Shown here in pieces: positions 26,708 to 37,801 of a DNA stretch of 64,000 bases. The stretch spans positions 62,001 to 126,000 of the forward strand of contig CALSUB010000009.1 in the NCBI GenBank assembly GCA_943789425.1. The letters run 5' to 3'. This stretch comes from an uncultured Luminiphilus sp. (lineage in GTDB: Bacteria > Pseudomonadota > Gammaproteobacteria > Pseudomonadales > Halieaceae). The first letter of the stretch is position 1. The number at the start of each line of letters is the position of its first letter. The position numbers and the translations under genes were made by a program. The notes under the pieces are model-generated. The model saw only the letters and a program-made list of their open reading frames with translations. It had not been told where the DNA came from and ran no database searches.

Positions 26708-27661
26708 TTACGATGCCAACCCTGCTAATCGGCGGATAGCCGTATATCGTGTGGCCCAGATGCGTCTGCTCAGCGTCGCCTTGGGGGCAAACATTTCTGA
26801 CGCATGGTAAGCGCCAGGCCACAAATGAAACTCAACCGGAACGCCCGCTGCTGACAAGCGCTGAGCAAAAAGGATATCTTCATCACGAAAGAGGTCTAAG
26901 TCTCCGACGTCGATGTAGGTGGGGGGCAAATGAGCCACATCTTCAGCGCGCGCGGGTGCAGCGTAGGCGTCTGCCTCGTTACCACCGAGATACCATTGCC
27001 ACGCTTCAATAGACCCCTCGCGATCCCAAATACCGATATCGACGACTTCGGCGGATGAGGTGGTGCTGTGCCGATCATCAATCATTGGGTAGATGGGTAA
27101 TAGATAGTTTAAGGAGGGACCCTTTCTGTCTCTCAACATCAACGCGGCGGCTAATGCGAGACCGCCGCCAGCCGACGCGCCCATGAGGCCGATATTGTCG
27201 CGTTGCATTCCTATTGCTGCTGCGTTTTCAAATACCCAACAGACGCCTGCATAACAATCCTCAGGCGCTGCGGGGTAAGGGTGTTCGGGGGCCTTTCGAT
27301 AATCGATCGATGCAATAGGCATTTGGAGCTCGGTTGCCATCTCGCGGAGATTTTCATCCTGTGCGTCTAGGTCACCCATGACCATTCCGCCGCCATGAAT
27401 ATAGATAAGCCCGGGAGAGGGCATGGCAGCCGACTTCGGCTGATACAAGCGCAGTGACAGATCACCACCGGGCCCCGGGTAAGTGTGTTCGCTCACCTCA
27501 AGTTGCGGAAATTCGGCTTTGGGCGCTGCATCACGAAAGGCCGACATCGCCTGACGACGCGCCACGATATCGGCGATTCCGTTTAATCCGCCAGGAAGGG
27601 CTTTCCATAATCCTAAAAGCGGTTCTTTACTTTCCGCGTCAATGCGATCCCATAAAGACAT
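26708..27661 (-). CDS. alpha/beta hydrolase (HSL/esterase family IV)
   Basis: YIHGGGMVMGDLDAQD oxyanion HGGG and GLMGASAGGGLALA GxSxG. Confidence 0.92.
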   Translation of the reverse strand: MSLWDRIDAESKEPLLGLWKALPGGLNGIADIVARRQAMSAFRDAAPKAEFPQLEVSEHTYPGPGGDLSLRLYQPKSAAMPSPGLIYIHGGGMVMGDLDAQDENLREMATELQMPIASIDYRKAPEHPYPAAPEDCYAGVCWVFENAAAIGMQRDNIGLMGASAGGGLALAAALMLRDRKGPSLNYLLPIYPMIDDRHSTTSSAEVVDIGIWDREGSIEAWQWYLGGNEADAYAAPARAEDVAHLPPTYIDVGDLDLFRDEDILFAQRLSAAGVPVEFHLWPGAYHASEMFAPKATLSRRIWATRYTAIRRLAGLAS

Positions 27662-27753
27662 ATCGATTCCTTCTTTTAAAGCGAGCGGTGTGGCTATATA
27701 GCCTGAGGGTGGCAAGGATGACGTTGTTACAACCCTTTGAGCAAGTAAAAAAA

Positions 27754-27776
27754 AGGGCGCCTACTAAGCGCCCTTG
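27754..27776. terminator. intrinsic terminator
   Basis: AAAAAAAGGGCGCctactaaGCGCCCTT. Confidence 0.7.
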
Positions 27777-27796
27777 CGGATGGATCAGCTTGCTCG

Positions 27797-29049
27797 TTAA
27801 TCCCAGCTCAGTGCGCCGCCTGTTTGGTATTCGATCACTCTGGTTTCAAAGAAATTCTTCTCTTTTCGAGATCCATGATTTCCGACATCCACGGGAAGGG
27901 ATTTTGTCACCCGGGAACTGCTCTACTAAGCCCAGCTGAGTGAGTCGCCGGTTCGCAATGAAGTGCAGGTACTCTTCCATCATGGCTGCGTTCATACCCA
28001 GCACGCCCCGTGGCATCGTATCGCGTGCGTACTCAATCTCGAGGGCGGTCCCCTCTAAGATCATTTGCGTGACTTCCTCTTTGAACTCCGGTGTCCAGAG
28101 GTGGGGATTTTCCAACTTGATCTGGTTGATCACATCAATGCCGAAGTTAAGGTGCATCGACTCGTCCCGCAAAATGTACTGGAACTGCTCGGCGACGCCC
28201 GTCATTTTGTTGCGCCGTCCCATAGACAGGATCTGGGTGAAGCCACAGTAGAAGAAAATGCCTTCTGTCACAGCATAAAACCCAATCAGATTGCGCAGTA
28301 GCTGTTGGTCTGCTTCGGGCGTTCCCGTTGCAAACGTCGGATCAGACAGAATATGGGTATGGCTAATAGACCACGCTGCTTTTTTGGCAACAGAGGGCAC
28401 CTCGCGATACATATTGAACACGGCACCTTCGTCCATGCCCAGTGACTCAATACAGTACTGATAAGCGTGAGTATGGATGGCTTCTTCAAAGGCTTGTCGG
28501 AGCAAGTACTGCCGACACTCAGGGTTCGTGACGAGTCGGTAAATGCCGAGCACCAGATTATTGGCGACCAGCGAGTCAGCTGTTGAAAAGTAACCGAGCG
28601 AGCGCTCAACGATTCTGCGCTCGTCGTCTGTAAGACCCTCTGGATTCTTCCAGGTGGCGACATCAGCCGTCATGTTGACTTCCTGCGGCATCCAATGATT
28701 CGCGCAGCCATCGATATATTTTTGCCAAGCCCAGTCGTACTTAAACGGCACGAGCTGGTTTAAATCTGCCCGGCAATTGATCATCGCTTTTTCGTCAACT
28801 GACACACGTGCCGCACCGATTTCGAGCTCCTCAATACCAGCTGACGCGTCCATATTGGCAACGGCGGCCTCTGCGGCCTTCATTGCCGGTACTGATGCGT
28901 CGTTAGTTGCGACTGCCGCTGCTCGCTGGCTCTGTGGTCTCCTCGGCAGCTTGCTCTGTGGCGACGGCGGCAGCCACGACGGCTGGAGCCGGCGTTTGTG
29001 CCGCCAGATTGTTACTGTCGTCTTGGTTGTAATCATCCCAGTTCAGCAT
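27797..29049 (-). CDS. nrdB: ribonucleoside-diphosphate reductase, beta subunit (frame-disrupted as given)
   Basis: Main ORF 27846-29036 carries RNR R2 motifs; both termini need frame changes to give [14 protein letters not shown]... and ...[14 protein letters not shown]...[19 protein letters not shown]. Confidence 0.9.
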
Positions 29050-29078
29050 GTTGTTTTATCTCCTTTGCAGTCCGGCTG

Positions 29079-31966
29079 TTATTGGCAAGCTTCACAATCT
29101 GGATCATCCAGTGAGCAGGCTTGCGGTACTGGCGCCGGTTGTGGCGCTGCGGTCGCGTTTGACACGGCGTTTAAATTGCCGGTATCTACGGTTGATTTTT
29201 CGGTTCCTGTGGCGGCGAGTGACCGTAAGTAATAAGTTGTCTTCAAGCCGCTAAACCAAGCCATACGGTAGGTCACATCCAGCTTTTTGCCGCTGGCATT
29301 ATTGATATACAGATTCAATGATTGCGCCTGATCGATCCACTTTTGCCGCCGGCTGGCGCTGTCTACTAGCCATCTGGGTTCTACCTCAAACGCAGTGGCA
29401 TATTTTGCTTTCAGATCTGCGGGCACTCGGTCGATCGTTTGCACACTGCCATCGTAATATTTCAGATCATTGACCATGACCTTGTCCCACAAGTCCCGAC
29501 TTTTTAAATCGTTGACCAGATACGGGTTTACTACAGTGAACTCTCCCGAGAGGTTCGATTTGACGTAGAGATTTTGGTACGTCGGTTCAATCGACTGCGA
29601 TACGCCCGTGATGTTGGCAATGGTGGCCGTTGGGGCAATGGCCATGACATTAGAATTACGCATGCCGGCTTGTGCGACCTTAGCCTTGAGGTCATCCCAG
29701 TCGAGGGTTTTGTCCTGGTTAACGTCGATATACTGCTCGCCGCGTTCCTTGACCAGAATATCGAGGGAATCGAGTGGGAAAATGCCTCTGCTCCATAGCG
29801 ATCCTTCGTAAGACGAGTAGGCCCCTCTTTCTTGCGCTAACTCGCTAGATGCCTCAATCGCAAAATAACTGATTGCTTCCATTGAGCGATCTGCAAACGT
29901 CACTGCGTCATCCGATCCGTAGGAGGTGTCGGTTCTGTACAGGGCGTCCTGAAAGCCCATTAGGCCCAAGCCAATGGGGCGGTGACGGAAGTTTGAGGTC
30001 TCCGCCTGCGGCACGGAGTAGTAGTTAATGTCGATGACATTGTCGAGCATACGGATTGCCGTACGCACTGTGCTCCGCAACTTAGCCAAATTAAGCTTAC
30101 CGTCTTCAATGTGCTGGGGCAGTTCACAGAGCCCAAATTACACACGGCAATTTCTTCCGCATTGGTATTCAGCGTGATCTCTGTGCACAGAGTTTGATGA
30201 ATGCACGACACCGCAATGCTGCTGTGGAGAGCGCAGGTTGCAAGGGTCTTTGAAGGTCATCCACGGGTGTCCTGTCTCAAAAATCATGCCCAGCATCTTC
30301 CGCCAGAGGCTTTGTGCTTTGAGCGTTTTATGCAGCTTCAGTTCGCCGTCTCGTGCCATCTGCTCATATTGCTCGTAGCGCGTCTTCAAACGCCTTGCCA
30401 TAGAGATCATGCAGGTCAGGCGCGTCGTTCGGAGAGAAATAGCGTCCAGTCACCGTCCTCAAATACCCTTTTCATGAACAAGTCAGGTATCCAGTTGGCT
30501 GTGTTCATATCGTGGGTACGACGTCGGTCATCACCGGTGTTTTTACGCAAGTCTAGAAACTCTTCGATATCCATATGCCAGGTTTCTAAGTACGCACATA
30601 CCGCGCCTTTGCGCTTGCCGCCTTGATTGACTGCTACCGCGGTATCGTTGACGACTTTAAGGAAAGGCACGATACCCTGACTTTTACCGTTCGTGCCTTT
30701 GATATAAGCACCCAACGCTCTCACGGGTGTCCAGTCATTGCCCAGGCCGCCAGCAAACTTTGACAGCATGGCGTTGTCTTGGATGGCCCCATAAATTCCG
30801 AACAGATCATCTGGCACAGTGGTGAGATAACATGAGCTTAACTGCGGTCTGAGCGTCCCTGAGTTAAAGAGTGTGGGTGTCGAGCTCATATAGTCGAATG
30901 AAGACAACAGCCGATAGAACTCAATGGCTCGCGCATTGGGGTCGTCCTCTCGGGTCGCCAAGCCCATCGCGACGCGCATAAAAAAGATTTGTGGCAGTTC
31001 AAACCGGATCTCATCGCTGTGAATAAAGTAGCGGTCGTACAGCGTTTGCAGCCCTAAGTAAGTGAACTGTAAATCGCGGTCCGCCTGCAGCGCCTCGCCG
31101 AGTAACGTCAGATCGAACTCTGCTAGGTTGGGGGCTAATAACTCAAGCTCGATGCCTCGTTGAATGTAGGCCTTCAGCGCGGCGGGGTAGTAGGTGTTCA
31201 TGTCCCCTTGTGTCGCGCTCTCTGCGACGCCTAAAAAAGATAGCCCCTCTGCTCGCAAATCATCCAGTAACAGGCGGGCGGCGGCATAGCTATAGTTGGG
31301 CTCTTGCTCAATCAGAGTGCGCGCCGTGATCACTAAGGAGGTGCTACATTCTTTGGCGGACACGCCGTCATAGAGATTACGCAAGGCTTCGTCGATGATG
31401 GCCGACTCGCTGACGTCTTCGAGCCCAGCACAGGCCTCGGCAACAATGGTACCGATTCTGTCGATATCCAGCGGCACAGTGCTACCGTCAGGTTGGACGA
31501 TGTTAATCCCTTTTGCCGCTGCCTGGGACTCGGGGGAGAGCGCCACATTTGCTGCTCGCTCCTGCCGTCGTGCCTCTCGGTAGATCACGTAGTCGCGCGC
31601 TATCTTGTGTTCTCCGCCGCGCATGAGAGCAAGTTCCACTTGATCTTGGATATCTTCGATATGGAGCGTTCCGCCCGAGGGCATTCTGCGCTCGAAAGTC
31701 TCTACGACCTTTTTGGTTAAATCTGCCACCATCTCGTGGATGCGACTGCTGGCAGCCGCAGTGCCACCTTCTACCGCTAAAAATGCTTTAGTGATGGCGA
31801 CTGTGATTTTACTGTCTTCAAACGGAACCACGGTTCCATTTCGTTTAATCACTCTCAGCTGACCCGGAGCGGTCGCTGAAAGCCGGGTAGGATTTGGGGT
31901 TTCTCTTGTCGTTGCTGGAGTGGGTGCAACGTCTTTTTGTTCTAATGACTCACTGCCTGTTTGCAT
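29079..31966 (-). CDS. nrdA: ribonucleoside-diphosphate reductase, alpha subunit (frame-disrupted as given)
   Basis: ORFs 30416-31990, 30138-30410, 29960-30211 and 29079-30089 are successive pieces of one NrdA; two ATP-cone domains at the N-terminus. Confidence 0.9.
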
Positions 31967-32054
31967 GGATATTTGCCTCTGAAACACCATTTTCTGAAAG
32001 ATTTTTTACCGACCCAATCGTCACATGAGCTAATTCTCGTTTTTAGGGCTCAAC

Positions 32055-32102
32055 ACCTACATCTAGGGGGTCAAGGGGTCGGCAACCCCAAGATAGGCGG
32101 GT
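32055..32102 (-). promoter_or_regulatory. candidate NrdR box pair upstream of nrdA
   Basis: CTACATCTAG core (32057-32066) fits the NrdR-box core CwAtATaTwG at 8 of 10; weaker second dyad ACCCCAAGATAGGCGGGT about 3 helical turns away. Confidence 0.35.
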
Positions 32103-32362
32103 ATGACGCACAATGCAAGCGGAGCATGCTGGGTCTTTTTTGTGGACAATCTGTGTGTAACGCCCGCGCCGCTCTGGCTGAGTCGCGATAACTCTCTGAC
32201 TTTAGGTTTAAAAATAGGAGGGCGGCTGTTAATGGGCAGTAGTTGGTCGCGCGAGCGAGATTGTGCATTATTTTTAGAAATCCTCGGCTAATTGCTGCCG
32301 CGTGACACTAGTGAGCTTGCCACGTGCTGCGGCGACGCCTCACGGGTCACTGCGCCACAGTC

Positions 32363-32392
32363 ACGACCTCACAGGTTACGACCTCACAGGTC
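32363..32392. repeat. 15-bp tandem duplication
   Basis: ACGACCTCACAGGTT ACGACCTCACAGGTC. Confidence 0.8.
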
Positions 32393-32414
32393 AGCTAGCC
32401 GGTCACTCAGGTCA

Positions 32415-33323
32415 TTACGCACTCAGTAGCAATTCCATCAGTGCTTTTTGCGCGTGCAAGCGGTTTTCCGCTTCTTGCCAGATGACGGTATCGGGCGCAT
32501 CCATGAGCTCAGCGGTAATCTCTTCGTCACGATGTGCGGGCAAGCAGTGCATGTAAAGGGCGTCGGGTGCGGCGATATCGAGCAGCGCCTGATTCAACTG
32601 ATAGGGCGTCAGCGGACCGATCCGTTCCGCTTGTTCGGCTTCTTGCCCCATGGAAGCCCACACGTCAGTCACTAAAAGATGCGCCTGTTTCACAGCAGCA
32701 GCAGGGTCTCGCTCGATCGTCACACGGTTACCACAGGCCTCCAGTAGTTCTTGAGAAGGGTCGTATCCCTCTGGGCAGGCCACCACCAGCTCAAAATCAA
32801 GGAGTCGTGCGGCATTCATGTAAGAGTGGCAGACATTATTACCGTCGCCAAGCCAGCACACCTTGTGGCCGCTGATATCGCCGCGCACTTCGAAAAACGT
32901 TTGCATGTCGGCGAGCAGCTGGCAGGGATGGTAATCATCGGTGAGCCCATTAATGACGGGGACGGCGGATTGTTCGGCGAAACGCTCAACATCGCGATGA
33001 GCGAACGTGCGGATCATGACGAGGTCGACCATGGAAGAAATGACGCGGGCGCTGTCTTCGATCGGTTCGCCGCGACCGAGTTGGGTGTCTGCGCCAGAGA
33101 GAAATAGCGCGCTGCCGCCCAGCTGGGTAATGCCTGCTTCGAAGGAGACCCGGGTCCGGGTGGACGCTTTGGTGAAAATCATAGCTAAGATTTTGCCCGC
33201 CAAGCTGTGTTGATCTTCGCCGGCCTTTCGCTGCGCCTTTAATGCGATGGCGCGATGGATCAACGCTCTGAGTTCACTGGCTGAGAGGTCCATTAATGTC
33301 AGAAAATGTCTAGGGGTGCTCAT
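32415..33323 (-). CDS. argF: ornithine carbamoyltransferase
   Basis: [52 protein letters not shown]. Confidence 0.95.
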   Translation of the reverse strand: MSTPRHFLTLMDLSASELRALIHRAIALKAQRKAGEDQHSLAGKILAMIFTKASTRTRVSFEAGITQLGGSALFLSGADTQLGRGEPIEDSARVISSMVDLVMIRTFAHRDVERFAEQSAVPVINGLTDDYHPCQLLADMQTFFEVRGDISGHKVCWLGDGNNVCHSYMNAARLLDFELVVACPEGYDPSQELLEACGNRVTIERDPAAAVKQAHLLVTDVWASMGQEAEQAERIGPLTPYQLNQALLDIAAPDALYMHCLPAHRDEEITAELMDAPDTVIWQEAENRLHAQKALMELLLSA

Positions 33324-34516
33324 AATGCGTTTTCCTGCTCAGCAATGTCGTTGATGATGTTGGCAATGCCGGCACCGAGCTCGCCTGCCTGTTCGTCGGT
33401 CATGACCAGCGGCGGCAATACTCTGATCGTATCCCCCCCCGCCACATTGATCAGCAGGCCGCGATCAAGGCCTCGTTGAACAATCTCTTTCGTTGCTACA
33501 CTGGGTTGAATGCCGATCATTAAGCCGCTGCCTCGCACTTCTGTGATGAGGTCGGGTTGGGCTATTGTTTGATGCAGGGCCGTCAGCAGCACTTCTCGCA
33601 CAATACTCGCGCGCTGCATGACATTGTCATCGCGGAGTGATGTCAGTACGGCGATGGCAGCCGCGCAGCACAAGGGGTTACCGCCATAGGTAGATCCATG
33701 ATCGCCAGGGCCCAGTAGCTGCGCTGCCTCACCTCTCGCCATACACACGCCAATCGGTAGGCCATTGCCTAGTCCCTTTGCCGTCAACAGGACATCGGGT
33801 TTGATCTCGAGTTGGTCGCACACATAAGTGCTGCCGCAGCGCCCATTGCCCGTTTGCACCTCATCGAACATCAGTAGCCATTGGTTTTGCTCGCACAAGT
33901 CACGCAGGCCCTGCAAATAATGGCGATCGAGCGGTCTTACGCCGCCTTCTCCCTGAATCGGCTCCACCAACACGGCGACCACATCTGCCAGCGCGTCGCC
34001 AAGCGCGTTAATGGCGCTCAAATCATTGGCAGGTACATGCAGAAAGCCGTCCAATAGTGGACCAAATCCCCCGCGAATTTTTGGGTTGCCCGTTGCCGAT
34101 AGCGCGCCGATGGTTCTGCCATGAAAGGCACCGTCCAAGACAATAATATGGGGCCTTTCTATCTGCCTGTGATGTCCGAGACGCCGTGCCAGTTTGATCG
34201 CCGCTTCATTGGCCTCTGCCCCCGAATTGCAAAAAAACATGTTTTCCATGCCGGTAGCGTGTCGCAGTAAGTCTGCCGCCTCTTCTTGCAGGCCTATGTG
34301 GAAGAGATTCGAGGTATGCACGAGTCGCGCTGCTTGCTCAGTGACGGCCGCGGTTACTCGGGGATGATTGTGCCCTAAATTCGTCACTGCGATTCCCGAC
34401 ACGCCGTCGAGATAGGCGCGATCAGCGGTATCGTATAAGATCGCCGCCTCGCCCCGGTCGAAGGTAACGGGCAAGCGGCCATAGGTTGGCATAATCGCAG
34501 TGGGTGCGTTTGGCAT
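33320..34516 (-). CDS. argD: acetylornithine/succinyldiaminopimelate aminotransferase
   Basis: [57 protein letters not shown]; start [13 protein letters not shown]. Confidence 0.93.
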   Translation of the reverse strand: MPNAPTAIMPTYGRLPVTFDRGEAAILYDTADRAYLDGVSGIAVTNLGHNHPRVTAAVTEQAARLVHTSNLFHIGLQEEAADLLRHATGMENMFFCNSGAEANEAAIKLARRLGHHRQIERPHIIVLDGAFHGRTIGALSATGNPKIRGGFGPLLDGFLHVPANDLSAINALGDALADVVAVLVEPIQGEGGVRPLDRHYLQGLRDLCEQNQWLLMFDEVQTGNGRCGSTYVCDQLEIKPDVLLTAKGLGNGLPIGVCMARGEAAQLLGPGDHGSTYGGNPLCCAAAIAVLTSLRDDNVMQRASIVREVLLTALHQTIAQPDLITEVRGSGLMIGIQPSVATKEIVQRGLDRGLLINVAGGDTIRVLPPLVMTDEQAGELGAGIANIINDIAEQENAL

Positions 34517-34681
34517 GAATCTGTTGTCCACAACAAGGCGGTGGGGTGCCAAGATTAGCGGAGCGGCGCCTCGAGTCAAATCTTCTTGTCGGGAATCTCC
34601 GCGAGCGGCCCCATCGTATTACACTATAGAGTAGCAACTTCATCACCTGATCGGCAGGTGACTGTCACGACGGAGAAACTT

Positions 34682-35011
34682 ATGGACATTATGGATAGCA
34701 TTCGCGAGCAGATTGAGGGAAACCGGATCATTCTGTATATGAAGGGTTCGCCCAACCAACCTCAATGTGGTTTTTCGGCGCGCACTGTTCAGGCACTGAT
34801 GGCCTGCGGTGAGCGTTTTGCTTATGTCGATATATTGAGTAACCCTGAGATCCGAGCCAACTTACCGACTTACGCTAATTGGCCTACTTTCCCTCAGCTT
34901 TGGGTAGAGGGCGAGTTGATCGGTGGCTGCGATATCGTCTGCGATATGGAGTCTTCGGGAGAGCTCAAAGAACTGGTCACTACTGCGGACTCAGCGGATT
35001 CAGAGAGCTGA
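34682..35011 (+). CDS. grxD: monothiol glutaredoxin (Grx4 family)
   Basis: ILYMKGSPNQPQCGFSARTVQAL, WPTFPQLWVEGELIGGCDIV. Confidence 0.93.
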   Translation: MDIMDSIREQIEGNRIILYMKGSPNQPQCGFSARTVQALMACGERFAYVDILSNPEIRANLPTYANWPTFPQLWVEGELIGGCDIVCDMESSGELKELVTTADSADSES

Positions 35012-35041
35012 GCGTAGCCCTGTTGATAGGGGTTTGACACC

Positions 35042-36298
35042 ATGGATATTGCGACTCAAATCGAGGACATGGCGCGAGCGGCAAAAGCGGCCTCACCCGT
35101 CGTGGCGAATGCCTCTGTCGATCAGCGCAATGCCGCGCTGCTGGCCATTAGGGAGGCGATTGCTGAGGATCGTGAGGCCATTTTGAACGCCAACGAGCGA
35201 GACCTAGAACACGGGCGTATCAGCGGTCTCGATGAGGCGTTGCTCGACCGTCTGGCACTGAATCCCGCTCGACTCGATGCGGTGGAGGAGGGGCTCATCC
35301 AAGTCGCTGCGCTAGCGGACCCGATTGGCGCCGTGTCCGGTCTTAAGACAATGCCCTCGGGTATTGAAGTCGGCACCATGCGGGTGCCGCTCGGCGTCAT
35401 TGGGATCATTTATGAGTCGAGACCGAACGTCACCGTCGAGGCGGCCGCCCTGTGCTTGAAGGCAGGCAATGCGGTGATTCTGCGCGGTGGCTCCGAGGCC
35501 ATTCACTCCAATGCGCAACTCGGCGCGTCGTTGGCGAGTGGGCTCATTTCATCGGGTTTGCCCGAGGCGGTCGCACAGGTAGTTCCGGTGGTTGATCGTG
35601 CTGCAGTCGGGGCGCTGCTCGGGTTGTCGCAGTATCTCGATTTGATTGTTCCACGCGGCGGCAAGGGCTTGATCGAGCGGGTTGCGGCGGAGTCTCGCAT
35701 CCCGGTGCTTAAGCATTTGGACGGTATTTGTCATGTCTATATCGATGTCGATGCGGATGCTGAGAAGGCGCACCGGATTGCCATCAACGCGAAAACGCAA
35801 CGATACGGTACCTGCAATACGATGGAAACGCTGCTGGTGGCGCGCGAGCGAGCAGCGTTATTACCAGAGTTAGTGGCGGCACTGCAGGCAAAGGGGGTTG
35901 AGGTCCGAGGGTGTGATCGCGCGCGCTCTGCGGCACCCGCGATCACCATAGAAGCAATCGAAGCCGATTGGGGGACCGAGTATTTGGCGCCCATCTTATC
36001 CATTCGAGTGGTCGACCATGTTCAGGCTGCTATGGACCATATTGCCGCGTTTGGCTCTGATCACACTGAAAGTATCGTCACCGAGAACGAGGCGACGGCG
36101 ACGCGATTCCTGCGAGAGGTGGATTCCAGTTCGGTAATGCACAATGCGTCGACACGATTCGCGGACGGCTTCGAATATGGACTCGGCGCCGAGATCGGTA
36201 TTTCGACCGATAAGTTGCATGCACGAGGCCCTGTTGGGTTGGAGGGGCTGACGTCGCAGAAATATATCGTCAAGGGTGACGGCCATATTCGCCAGTGA
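35042..36298 (+). CDS. proA: glutamate-5-semialdehyde dehydrogenase
   Basis: [39 protein letters not shown]. Confidence 0.95.
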   Translation: MDIATQIEDMARAAKAASPVVANASVDQRNAALLAIREAIAEDREAILNANERDLEHGRISGLDEALLDRLALNPARLDAVEEGLIQVAALADPIGAVSGLKTMPSGIEVGTMRVPLGVIGIIYESRPNVTVEAAALCLKAGNAVILRGGSEAIHSNAQLGASLASGLISSGLPEAVAQVVPVVDRAAVGALLGLSQYLDLIVPRGGKGLIERVAAESRIPVLKHLDGICHVYIDVDADAEKAHRIAINAKTQRYGTCNTMETLLVARERAALLPELVAALQAKGVEVRGCDRARSAAPAITIEAIEADWGTEYLAPILSIRVVDHVQAAMDHIAAFGSDHTESIVTENEATATRFLREVDSSSVMHNASTRFADGFEYGLGAEIGISTDKLHARGPVGLEGLTSQKYIVKGDGHIRQ

Positions 36299-36960
36299 GT
36301 GTGTCAATCGTGACTGACGTTCAGGCACTGGGTCTACTGGGTGGGGCTTTTGATCCGGTTCATATCGGTCATCTTCGAGGTGCGATTGCAGTGCGTGAGC
36401 ACTTAGGTCTGGAGAGAGTCGATTTCTTGCCTGCGGCACAGTCGCCGTTGAAAGATGCCGCCACGGTCGCGGCTGCGGATCGACTGGCAATGCTTGAGGC
36501 AGCAGTGCAAGACCAACCGGGGCTGGGGGTTGATGCCCGCGAGCTGGGTCGGGAAGGGCCTTCCTATACGGTGGATACATTGATCGAGTTACGCCGCGAA
36601 GTCGGTCAGGCGCGGCCACTCATTTGGATTGTCGGCACGGATATCCTACCGGCACTGCCAAAGTGGTCCCGCTGGCAGCAGCTGCTCGAGTTGGCACATC
36701 TGGTGATATTGGCCCGCCCAGGTGCCGATTCGCCGCCGCCCGCCGTGACCCAGTGGTTAGATCAGCATCGAATCGATCAAAACGCATTGCTCGCGTTACC
36801 AGCAGGTGGCGTTATGACCTTAGATCAGCCGGTTTTGGACATTGCGTCTTCAGATATCCGCGCGTTACTGGCAGCCGGTCGGGATCCCCGGTTTCTGCTG
36901 CCCGACGTCGTAATGGAGTATATTGAGCACCATAAACTCTTTATGTGTGACACCGTATGA
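36295..36960 (+). CDS. nadD: nicotinate-nucleotide adenylyltransferase
   Basis: [36 protein letters not shown]. Confidence 0.95.
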   Translation: MSVSIVTDVQALGLLGGAFDPVHIGHLRGAIAVREHLGLERVDFLPAAQSPLKDAATVAAADRLAMLEAAVQDQPGLGVDARELGREGPSYTVDTLIELRREVGQARPLIWIVGTDILPALPKWSRWQQLLELAHLVILARPGADSPPPAVTQWLDQHRIDQNALLALPAGGVMTLDQPVLDIASSDIRALLAAGRDPRFLLPDVVMEYIEHHKLFMCDTV

Positions 36961-37331
36961 CATCTGAAATGCCTATAGCCGCCGTCCCCAAAGGTGCAGA
37001 CCTGCTGGGTATTACCCAAAACGCCTTGGTGGACATGAAAGCAGTTGACCCCATTGTGCTCGACGTGCGGGAGCTGAGTTCGGTGACAGACTTCATGGTG
37101 GTGGCCAGTGGTACGTCGAGTCGCCATGTGAAGTCTCTGGCAAACAGCGTACTGATGGAAGCGAAGGCACAGGGCGCGAGACCATTGGGTGTAGAAGGCG
37201 CTGGCGCTGGCGAGTGGGTCTTGGTCGACTTCGGCGATGTCGTGGTGCATGTCATGCAGCCGGCCACCCGGAGCTTTTATGATCTTGAGCGATTGTGGTC
37301 GGTGCAGGCTGCACAACCACAGGAAAGCTGA
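36957..37331 (+). CDS. rsfS: ribosomal silencing factor RsfS
   Basis: [36 protein letters not shown]. Confidence 0.95.
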   Translation: MTSEMPIAAVPKGADLLGITQNALVDMKAVDPIVLDVRELSSVTDFMVVASGTSSRHVKSLANSVLMEAKAQGARPLGVEGAGAGEWVLVDFGDVVVHVMQPATRSFYDLERLWSVQAAQPQES

Positions 37332-37801
37332 TGCGGCTCCGAGTGCTGGCCGTTGGGCAGAAAATGCCGGCATGGATCGATCAAGGAGTGGAGGAATACG
37401 CAAGGCGATTGCCCAAGGGCGTTACGGTGGAGTGGTTGAATATTGCGCCGGCCAAACGAGGCACTGAGTCGACCGAGCGGTACCAGCAGATCGAAGCAGA
37501 GTCTATACGAGCCAAACTGACGGCTGAAGACCGGCTTGTGACGCTGCATGTGCAGGGACGGGAAATTACCACAGAGGCCATTGCAGAGCGCCTCGCTCAG
37601 TGGCAGATGGCAGCTAGCCGGGTCTGTATTGTCATCGGTGGGCCAGATGGTTTGCATCCAAGCCTCCTCGCTGCTGCCCAGGAGCAATGGTCTTTCGGTC
37701 GCATTACCTTGCCTCATCCGCTGGTTCGGGTGATTCTTTCCGAACAACTGTATCGCGCTTGGTCCATTCAGGCGGGCCACCCCTACCACAGAGGTAACTG
37801 A
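37331..37801 (+). CDS. rlmH: 23S rRNA pseudouridine1915 N3-methyltransferase
   Basis: [57 protein letters not shown]; start at 37331. Confidence 0.95.
   Translation: MRLRVLAVGQKMPAWIDQGVEEYARRLPKGVTVEWLNIAPAKRGTESTERYQQIEAESIRAKLTAEDRLVTLHVQGREITTEAIAERLAQWQMAASRVCIVIGGPDGLHPSLLAAAQEQWSFGRITLPHPLVRVILSEQLYRAWSIQAGHPYHRGN

Noticed and set aside
30100-30420. Programmed ribosomal frameshifting in nrdA
   Set aside because: Several shifts in both directions within 400 nt and more in nrdB; no shared slippery motif; sequence error is simpler
35996-36619. 207-aa minus-strand ORF
   Set aside because: Antisense to proA/nadD, no family resemblance
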